From the NCBI GenBank assembly GCA_949128115.1, contig OX421966.1:58649416-58713415 (forward strand): DNA of 64,000 bases. Direction: 5' to 3'. Below, piece by piece: positions 56,290-64,000 of the stretch. Numbering within the stretch: the first letter of the stretch is position 1; each line of letters begins with the position of its first letter. A program made the translations under genes and the position numbers. The notes beneath the pieces were generated by a model. That model searched no databases, was not told the DNA's origin, and was given only the letters and a program-made list of their open reading frames with translations. The stretch is from Anaspis maculata (Eukaryota > Arthropoda > Insecta > Coleoptera > Scraptiidae).

Positions 56290-57714
56290 CTAGGTTAAGG
56301 GGCTGTCGGCTGTCATTTTGGTCGGCGCGCGTAAACACTCCTAACTAACCACTGTTAAAATCTCTGCTAAGCTTCGCGTAAACAAGCTCAGAGTTATTCA
56401 AAAGTCCGGAACAAAATTCATAATTTTTGAACATATTCTTTTCGAAAGCCATGTCCCCATTACACGTGTGTCATGATCTACCGTCAACCTCTTGACATCC
56501 AGCCACCCTTGGTATTTTTTTTTAATGGCACCCTATGGCTTGGGGAGGCTCGTTGGAAAGCTTGTCAAAAACTGTGTTGAGGTCTACCATTGAAAATTAG
56601 ATCGAACGCTTCACCATGAAGTTTTGAGGAACCCCAGTGCTACTCAAAAGTCTGGAACAAAATTCATAATTTTTTGCCATATTTTTTCCGGAAAAAAAAA
56701 CGCTCAGGACGATATTTAAAAACAGTATAGTATCTTATGTTACTAGCGCGAAAATCGGGCATAGCATAACGAACGTGGATGCAGCTCGAGGCCCTAGGCC
56801 GAGAGCTGCATGTAAGAGAGTTATGCTATGCCGTTTTCAGCGCGAGTAGCATCCATCGTTTTTCGTACTGCTTTTAATAAAATTACAAATAAATAAGATC
56901 ATATCGCAATAATCATTGGAATAAATTTCAAGTTGGTACTTCTGCCATTTATCACCAAGGTACGAGGCATATTCCTACTAGATGCAGATTTTTGTGTGCC
57001 AAATGTCAATTTGAAAAATTGCGTCCTATGTTTGAATTTTCTTGCTTAAAACCGCCCTCCCCCTCCCCAATTAGAATGGCTATCCCCCAAAAATCCCGGA
57101 ATCACTAAGCTCTAGTGTCTTGTGTGACGACGAAACACAGAAAATGGCATAAATTAATCACTTTTGAACATTGGCGCCATAGAACGTCAAAAATCATTCT
57201 GCAATTGTACCAACAGCTATCAGAAAAATGACCCTAAAATATCAATTTTAAAAATTAATATTTATGATTTTAACTGATTTAAACCGAAAATTTCAAGCTA
57301 TAACATTGGAAACGTGGTCTCTCTTGAATTCTGCATGATTTTGCAAGGTTAGTTTATTTTTCACGTGTACTTTTTACTTTGCCGCTCTAGATCTTTTTCT
57401 GAATATTACAGTGCAGGACACCGAGCGTATATTGTCATTTTCGGTTATGGCAGCACGAAAAATCATTTTTGCATGATACGTGTCATGATCTGCTGTCAAC
57501 CCCTCAACCCTCAGCCACCTTTAGTATTTTTTTTCAATCGTATCCTATATGGCTTGTGGGGGTTCGTTGGAAAGCGTCCAACCATCTTCAATGGTAAATT
57601 TGAATACAGTTTTTGACAAGCTTTCCAACGAGCCCAACGATTTCAACAAATTCAGGAAGTGCAAAAAATCTCAAAAAACTATATTTTTTTGACATGCAGC
57701 AAAAAAAAATAGTA
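56290..57714. repeat. Intergenic with a direct repeat pair about 1 kb apart
   Basis: 56460..56600 and 57470..57610 share GTGTCATGATCTRCYGTCAA, CCAGCCACC-TT-GTATTTTTTTT and TTCGTTGGAAAG in order. No gene was recognised between or around them. Confidence 0.5.
56741..56849. repeat. 109 bp near-perfect hairpin
   Basis: CTAGCGCGAAAATCGGGCAT and ATGCCGTTTTCAGCGCGAG outside, GCATAGCATAAC with GTTATGCTATG next, then GATGCAGCTC with GAGCTGCAT around GGCCCTAGGCC. Confidence 0.75.
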
Positions 57715-57788
57715 TTGCAGAGTAAACTTCACAGCCCTACGCGTACCTAATAGTATGGGATCAATATAAATATGAAATAAATACTCAC

Positions 57789-57818
57789 CGGTTTGTCGTG
57801 CTGTTGCGTTGTGGACAT
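57789..57818 (-). other. Candidate 30-nt first coding exon, RB copy C
   Basis: Minus-strand ATG (57816-57818), codons MSTTQQHDKP, GTGAGT donor at 57783-57788. Confidence 0.4.
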
Positions 57819-58200
57819 TGTTAGTTGGTCATACAATGGTAACTTATTATGGTTCTTGGAATTTTCACGGATTTGCACGTGTAACGATGATGCTCACAGA
57901 ATGACAGCAAATAGCGAAGTGATGACAACAAACGAAACGATCCAAAAAGAAAAGGTGCACAAGCTTGTAACATTCCTGCTCAATGGACCTTCCCAATTTT
58001 ACCTGAGCTGCCTGACTATACACCTTTCCCGACGAAACCTTGCCCGATTAGGAGTGTGCTGGCGCTTCCCCTTCTCTGCAACTCTGACAGAAGTCTTGTA
58101 GCGCGCCACAGAGTGAATAGTCCCTAGATTTGTAGAACCCTACGCGTACGCAGGATAGCGATATGAACAGCTGAAATAAATTACAGCTGTTCTGCACTAA

Positions 58201-58327
58201 TGGCTAGATACCAAGTTGGGGCTGAGACCGCCGTAAGTGCATTTACTATAGCAACGGTCAATCAGATCGCTGTATTTGGCAAGTTACGCCGTTATAACTT
58301 TTGCGCCTGCAACTTGGTATCGAGCCC
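58201..58327. mobile_element. PIF/Harbinger-like MITE, copy 2
   Basis: 127 bp related to 2748..2886 (AGATACCAAGTTGGGGCTGA at one end, CAACTTGGTATCGAGCC at the other), flanked by TAA at 58198-58200 and 58328-58330. RB copy B at about 23150 shows the uninterrupted site. Confidence 0.85.
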
Positions 58328-58430
58328 TAATTTTCAACTAGTGGAAATGCGCGGGAATGCGCCGCGCAAGTTGTTTCACAGTATCATGAGAGTGGGTTCA
58401 AGTGAGTTGGCGGAAACGCCAATGTCAGCA

Positions 58431-58939
58431 TAAAGTGACCGGCGCCGCATTTTGCATCAACTGTTCCTTGTGTTCAATCATGCCATTCATGTGCCTCGGT
58501 TTTTTTCGTGCTCCGTCTTTCTTAGCGTTTACTGTGTTTATTATTGCTGTTGTAGTGTTGAGTTCAATTTCATTCCCTACACAATGCACAATGGATTTGA
58601 GATTTATTGATCAAGCTAGCAAGTACGGACTCGGACAGTCTAAAGTCTATGCTCCCACAACCCACAACACAGACCAACGAGAAACGTCACCACGATCTGT
58701 AATCTCCGTCTTCCAATAGAAGCAACATCAAATTCATTCATATCAGCAAAGTACCGTGATCAAAGCTCTTGCAAGAGTATAAACTATCCGTTCTGAACTT
58801 GAGCAACTCCAAAAAGTTCCGCTTGACACTCTCAGTTGTTCTTAATTGTGATTGTGAATTGTAAATAGGATGCCATAATACACAAGTTATAAAGGGCCAA
58901 CGAGTAATAGGCTATTTCGTTTGGGCAGATACACATAAC
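58431..58939. other. Intergenic, no gene recognised
   Basis: A 105-codon frame (58402..58719) has no recognisable domain, although its early part is hydrophobic. I do not call it. Confidence 0.35.
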
Positions 58940-60248
58940 AGTGCGGCGGTTAACGACCATTTTTCAGGGAAACCTTGCATTTTGTGATAAAAGCATGAAA
59001 TTTGGCATATACGCTCTACAGACTCTCCTTTACGATTTACGAGACGGACCCACAATGGAACCGCCGTGCAGCTGTCAGAATTGTCATTTGCCTACCTTCC
59101 AGGGGCAAAAACTGAAGTCGGTTATCCAGCTGATCCAGCTGATTCAAAAGTGACGTCTATCACTGCAGTAGACCTTCACAGTATGACTTCACCAAAACAG
59201 ATGTCAATATTACAAAAGGAGGGGGAATGGGAGGGGATAGTTCAAGCCGCGGCACAGATTTTTTTATTTGTTAATTTCGGACCAAATTGATTAGTTTGGT
59301 GTCGTTTCCGACTAAATTGCATCTTCTGAATAATTGAATGTTGTAATTGCAGATTGAAAAAAAAGATTTTGTTCTGTTAACAAAAAAAATATGTTTCGGA
59401 AAAAAATTTTAGGCTTTTTTCATTTTGACTTTTATCCTAATTCAAGACATCCGAAGTGGGAATCGTTATTTAGTTCACTTCTTCAAAGCTTCCTGCACAT
59501 GAAAACCAGGTACGAGACCTAATTTTCACTTTGATAAGTTCGTGAGCCTCATTTGTTCCTAAAGTCGTGAAAGCAATAATGCAATCATTTTCATGTAAGA
59601 ATGGAAGTGTGCGTGCAAAGGTATCGCGGCGATTCTGACAGCTGCACGGCGGTTCCGGCATGGGTGCACCTCTTATATCGTAAAGGACAGTCCATAAACC
59701 ATGTATGCCAAGTTTCAGGCTTTTATCACAAACTGCAAGGCTTTGCATGCACACTTCCATTCGTACATGAAAATTAATAAAATTATTGGATATTACTTCT
59801 ACGACTTTAGGAACAAATGAGGCTCATGCACGATCTTGTCAGAGTAAAAATCAGGTCTCGTACATGGTTTTTATGTACAAGAAGCTTTGAAGAAGTGAAC
59901 TAAATAAGGATTTCCACTTCGAATGTCCGGAATTGAGATAAAAGTTGAAATGAAAAAAGACTAAGATTTTTTTCTGAAATATTTTTTTTTTCAACAAAAC
60001 ATATTCTTTCTTTCTTCAAACTGCAATCACAACATTCAATTTGATCTCAGAAGATGTAATTTAGTCGGAAACAACACCAAACTTGTCAATTTGGTCCGAA
60101 ATTAAGAAATAAAAAAAATCTGTGCCGCGGCTAGAACTATCCCCTCCCATTCCCCTTTTTTTTTGTAATATTGACATCTGTTTTGGTAAAGTTATACTGT
60201 GAAGGTCTACTGCATTGATAAACGTCACTTTTGAATCAGCTCGATAAC

Positions 60249-61176
60249 TAGGGTTGCCAGATTTTTTTGAATCATATATATGAGACACCTGAGAAATATA
60301 TATGAGATTAGCAAAAGATATGAGGTCAATTTTTTTTATTATGACTATCCACATCACAATTAACATTTCGTAAAAAATACAAATAAAAAAAAACATTTTG
60401 AAAATCTGATGAAATTTAATAAAGTCCTAATTAGATAGTTGCTAATGCCTAGGTATAGCCATTTTCATTAACCTGGGTCCTCGCAAGTTCACCTTTATTG
60501 GCGCCGTCGTCAACCCCAATCCCAACCAGCCCGATCGATAAAGCGCTCCCGGTTAAATAGCCAATTGAACCAGTGAGCTTGTATGCTTGAAGACCTGCGC
60601 ACGAGCTGCAAGCAAAAGGGAACCGCCTATATGAGAAGGTCCATACTAACTACCTACCTCTAATTATAACAAATCGCTCATCTTCAAAAAAGTAGGTAGG
60701 TAATCTAAATGAATTCAACAATAAAATACTCTTTTAACCAATTCAAGAAAAAGAACTTCGTTGAGGGCAATAACTCCGACACTTCCATGCAATTTTGAGA
60801 AAATAAACCTTGGAATAAACACAAAACTAAGTATCTACAGACATATTCAAAAATATTATGCAGCTGCAGTTGCCGACTTTCAGTAGCTTTCTTGCTGATG
60901 CCTTGTCCTGGACATCCGTCCATTAGTTTCCCCATGATGAAAAAAAATCTTTCAACTTGAGAAAGAATATACCTAACATTCCAGTTGAGGAAAGTTATAC
61001 ATAAATTGCAGCGCAAAAATTGAAAAAATATAATGAAAATTAACAAAACTATGTCTGAAACAGCTAAAAGCTCAAAATATATGAGATTTGCTCATATATT
61101 TGATGTGTGGTATGAGGTATGAGATCTTGTTCAAATATATGAGTCTCATACCAAATATATGAGATCTGGCAACCGA
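60249..61176. mobile_element. hAT-like non-autonomous element, 8 bp duplication
   Basis: Ends TAGGGTTGCCAGAT and ATCTGGCAACCGA, flanked by TCGATAAC on both sides (60241-60248, 61177-61184). 928 bp, no transposase frame. Many subterminal ATATATGAGA words near both ends could be transposase binding sites, as in hAT elements. The left arm of palindrome P9 gives the empty site. Confidence 0.78.
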
Positions 61177-61296
61177 TCGATAACCGACTTTAGTTTTTGC
61201 CCCTGGAAGGTAGGCAAATGACAATTCTGACAGCTGCACGGCGGTTCCACCGTGGGTCCGCCTCGTAAATAGTAAAGGACAGTCTTTAGAGCGTAT

Positions 61297-62079
61297 CACA
61301 GTGGGCGAAGTAGCTCAGCTAGCTGGACATGGACTCCCATGCGAGAGATCCCGGGTTCAAATCCTAGTGGAGGCCAGTTCTTTTTTTTTCGTTTTTTCCC
61401 ATTAGGAAGAGGTGATCATTGAATATTATGATACTCATTTACCATACTTAATATAGCCCATGTTTTTTCAAGTTTAACCTGACTTATTACCCATTATATT
61501 CAAAAAAGTTACAGCAAAATTATTGAAAATACTCTTGAAAAAAAATTGGCCAACCGCAGAGTCGCGCATAGTCGCAGGATATTTCGATGTTTCTGTGAGG
61601 ATAAATGGTCCACTGACACAATGTCATCAAAAACTTTGATGGCAATTGAAGGCAACCACCACTTTCACACCAGCGAAAATTACTTATTCACAAGAAAAAC
61701 AGAATTTTTCAGTTATCTTTATGTAATTTTTTTAGAGCTTTCTCAAACACCCTGTAGTAAAACAATCTTTATAATTCGATACTACATTGATAAGGCTACA
61801 AGAGCTATCCATTGAAGTCAAAATAACAGTTTATATGACTGTGTTACCCTGATCTAAAAATGCTCCATAATATTGGAACGTTTTTTTTCTTTCGGGCTGT
61901 GGTAATGACCCGAACTTTGAGACTTGATCACTCAAGAAGAGAGGAGTTGGAACAACATATTTACAATGAAATGAGATCGTGGACTAATTGGCTACACCCC
62001 TGGAATAGAATCATCGCTGAATTCTCAAAATAATTTTTCAGACTTATGTCCGGCTACGAACGCGATTCCGCCCAGTGTG
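61297..62079. mobile_element. TIR insert with a tRNA-like 5' end
   Basis: 783 bp flanked by CGTAT (61292-61296, 62080-62084). Ends CACAGTGGGCGAAG and CGCCCAGTGTG are imperfect inverted repeats. The uninterrupted site is in the other palindrome arm. A tRNA-like segment starts within 6 bases of the left end. No transposase frame was seen. Confidence 0.6.
61303..61378 (+). tRNA. tRNA-like sequence (probable pseudogene)
   Basis: GGGCGAAGTAGCTCAGCTAG resembles an acceptor plus D arm (A box TAGCTCAGCTAGC), and GGGTTCAAATCC is a B box; T-rich pol III terminator runs follow at 61380. The anticodon loop would be only 4 to 6 nt and the acceptor stem pairs poorly, so a working tRNA is unlikely. Confidence 0.4.
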
Positions 62080-62149
62080 CGTATGTGCCAAATTTCATGC
62101 TTTTATCACAAAATGCAAGGTGGTTCTTACTAACCGCCGCACTATAAGG

Positions 62150-62730
62150 CGCCAAATTCTGGGAACTTTTGTACACCTGTCAGTTGAATGGCAACGCTGG
62201 ATGCTCTGTCTAGCCTCTTGACCAGCCACTGGTTTCTGGCTGTCACTTTTACACACACCTTGAACGCATCCCTTCGTAGCTTCTTCGAACTTCCTTCTCG
62301 GTACAACCATTTTCAAGAAGTTATGTTCTTTCGTGAAAACATGAGCAAATTGAATGGAAGTTAGGTAGAAACGAGAAGTGTCATGTGACAATTATGCCAT
62401 GTGACAATTATGTCAATGCTGTCAGCTGGCGCCGATCTTTTGTTGTTTCGAGCGCTGTTGCCATTTTCGTTGTTCCTGTACTTCCACATATGATCATTCA
62501 ACTCAATCCACGTTTCCCGAAAGGCTTCTGCGCATACCTGTGAAATAAGGACGCGTTGCCATGGCAACGACAAGTTGACAACACTGTAATACCGTGTGGG
62601 TAATGTCACGCAAATGGCAGCTGGCTCGTTTATTTTAGGGATTATGTGATGAGAGTTGTTAGAAAATCCGCCATTTATTCCGTGATTATTATTGGTACAA
62701 TACGGCACGTAACATTTCATTCTGAACAAT
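62150..62730 (-). repeat. Dispersed repeat RC, copy B
   Basis: Opposite-strand partner of 28880..29370. The ATG frame starting near 62309 (VVPRRKFEEATKGC) stays open for about 70 codons and ends inside the arm of palindrome P9. An upstream frame begins MFRMKCYVPYCTNNN, whose C-V-P-C pattern weakly recalls a THAP zinc finger, but too little follows to call it. Confidence 0.45.
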
Positions 62731-63049
62731 ATTGAATGTTAAATGGTAAGGAGGTTGTGTTTGTTTACATTTCAATCATAGATTGGCAGTATGACAGTTG
62801 CTATTGACATTGACACTCCGTGCATCAAAATTGAAATTACCACGCCCTGTAGGTGTGTAGGTGTGCCTTCTCATGTATGCGTAGAAGTGATGAAAGTGAT
62901 GGTAAACGTAGATTCCAATAAAACATTTCCATTTACAAACAATCCATTTACACGAAAAAATATAAATAATGGGATTATTCAACAGTACCGGGCGATCATT
63001 TGAAAACTATCCAACTGTAATAACTTCCGATTCCTAACGAATATTCCAT
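62731..63049. other. Intergenic, no gene recognised
   Basis: No supported feature. Confidence 0.3.
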
Positions 63050-63440
63050 TGTGCAAAACCAGGTCGATTTTTATATCGAAGGAGACATCTAAAACATACA
63101 TTGTCGAATTTCTATCTTCAGTCCCGTCGCCCCCACCCACCCGAAATTCGAAATTACAAATGACACCATCTTCTTTGCGAGACATCAAATTCAAGGAAAT
63201 TAATTTATCTTTCTGAAAAAATATTTTTTAAATTTTCAACCTCCACCCTCTTCCTTCCTAAAATTCTCTGAATGTCTAATTTAATATTATTGACCTTTCA
63301 ACTCCCTTCAATGCAGACAACGTCATCCTGTACAGCATCAAAAGTGCTCCCCAAATTCACCCCTTTGCTCCCCCACCCCCTACTTTATAATCTAAAATAA
63401 CTCTACCTACTTTGTGATACATTAAATCAGGGTGGCCACT
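63050..63440. repeat. GACATCT-family half copy
   Basis: AGGTCGATTTTTATATCGAA, GGAGACATCTAAAACATACA and CTACTTTGTGATACATTAAA follow the left arm of palindrome P14; the mirrored arm is absent. Confidence 0.65.
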
Positions 63441-64000
63441 TTCTGGAATACCTTGAAAAACCTGTTAAAATCAGGGATTTTTTTTTGTCTCTGGAAAAGT
63501 CAAGGAAATGTCAGGAAATTCTATTAAATAACCGAAAAAGTCAGGGAATTTGAATATCACTCCAGACCATATCCCCTATAAGGTGCCCTACCGTGATTGC
63601 TAACGTGAATTGTTGGTTGCCGTCTTATTTTTCATCTGGGGTATTTTATTTTTCGATCGATTTGAGAACATTTATGCTTTGACGGCATATGGATGGTCCA
63701 TCCTAGCGTAATTATTCCATAGCTGTCTTACCGTTCAAGATAGAGAAAAAGATGTAAAAGACAAGTTATATGGTTTGATGAAACCTATAACCTTAAATTA
63801 TTTTCAGCTATACAGAGTGTCTTATTTTGACAGTATCAGCGGAACGTAATTTTTTTTAAAAATGGAACACCCTATATTTTTTTGCATTTTCATGTTTAAC
63901 TTTTTCAACTGTCTTATGCCTGTATTTTTGTTTTTCAATTGTGAGGCAGTGCTACCAACTAAAAATCAAAAACTGAAAAAAATCGCATTTTCACAGTTTT
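63441..64000. other. Window end, possible TIR element start, no gene
   Basis: CAGGGTGGCCACTTTCTGGA followed by repeated TCAGGGA/GTCAGGAAAT words at 63430..63560 looks like one end of a non-autonomous transposon. No partner end is visible. Confidence 0.4.

Larger units (their letters stand above)
57715..58430. repeat. Dispersed repeat RB, copy C
   Basis: Matches copies A and B from CTTCACAGCCCTACGCG through GATGATGCTCACAGAATGA and TGACTATACACCTTTCCCGA, and copy B to GCGCGGGAATGCGCCGCGCA. The MITE at 58201 interrupts it. Confidence 0.7.
58940..62142. repeat. Palindrome P9, 3.2 kb, two later insertions in one arm
   Basis: GTGCGGCGGTTAACGACC at the left, GGTTCTTACTAACCGCCGCAC at the right; GTGCAGCTGTCAGAATTGTC (59071) and GACAATTCTGACAGCTGCAC (61220); centre about 59690. 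The right arm is expanded by the insertions at 60249 and 61297; each has its intact counterpart in the left arm. Confidence 0.85.

Noticed and set aside
58402..58719. 105-codon membrane-protein-like gene
   Set aside because: A short hydrophobic stretch only; no splice sites, no homology recognised, and the start lies in repeat RB.
61303..61378. Functional tRNA on the plus strand
   Set aside because: The anticodon loop is too short and the acceptor stem mismatched, so it is listed only as a likely pseudogene.
61297..62079. Firm assignment to Transib/RAG-type transposons
   Set aside because: The CACAGTG start and 5 bp duplication fit, but the right end differs, the inverted repeat is short and there is no transposase frame.
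62361..62729. THAP-type zinc finger gene
   Set aside because: C-V-P-C at the start is suggestive but the remaining C2CH, Trp and AVPTIF-like residues are not seen.

Overview
The window looks like repeat-dense, AT-rich nuclear DNA from an arthropod, most likely an insect. The evidence is spliceosomal introns with GTRAGT donors, a BEL/Pao LTR retrotransposon, Tc1/mariner-type remnants with TA target duplications, a PIF/Harbinger-like MITE family, and tRNA-derived SINE-like inserts. No bacterial operon, ribosome-binding-site or CRISPR signal was seen. The order is not fixed by anything here; a beetle or hemipteran are guesses only.

Host genes. The only convincing host protein genes are three paralogous F-box/leucine-rich-repeat genes, all on the minus strand. 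Copy 1 (1..1929) runs off the left edge of the window. Copy 2 (16894..18296, 402 aa) and copy 3 (54489..55828, 380 aa) are complete three-exon genes with identical intron phases. Copies 2 and 3 lie in a segmental duplication whose 3' flanks are also alignable (about 16025..18310 and 52685..55840). Their differences are largely transposon insertions: copy 1 carries a 1.25 kb palindrome in intron 1 and a 1.47 kb palindrome just upstream, and the 3' flank of copy 3 carries two further elements.

Mobile DNA. A very young, complete BEL/Pao element lies on the minus strand at 33891..41208. It has LTRs of 873 and 872 bp that appear identical except for one base of a poly-A run, a TATAG duplication, a gag frame and a pol frame (protease, reverse transcriptase, RNase H, integrase). 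It sits inside one arm of an older palindrome. Smaller insertions with recognisable ends are two PIF/Harbinger-like MITEs (2748, 58201), a mariner-like fragment (7579..8243), a Tc1-like element (46347..47939), a hAT-like element with an 8 bp duplication (60249..61176), a tRNA-headed SINE (26291..26506), a 482 bp insert with an 11 bp duplication (43318..43799), and several TIR hairpins.

The dominant structure is a set of at least a dozen long palindromes of 0.4 to 3.5 kb. Many begin TA-CAGGGTG and end CACCCTG-TA. Empty sites elsewhere in the same window show that several inserted at TA. Some arms are themselves built from diverged tandem units of about 120 to 150 bp. Most of the 64 kb is these foldback elements and later insertions nested in them. 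The candidate undescribed system is this foldback family: it has mobile-element ends, no visible coding capacity of its own, and would give long double-stranded RNA if transcribed. A dispersed repeat (three copies) carrying the same 30-nt start-codon exon and splice donor, and arrays of an ATGGCGGC motif, are secondary points of interest.
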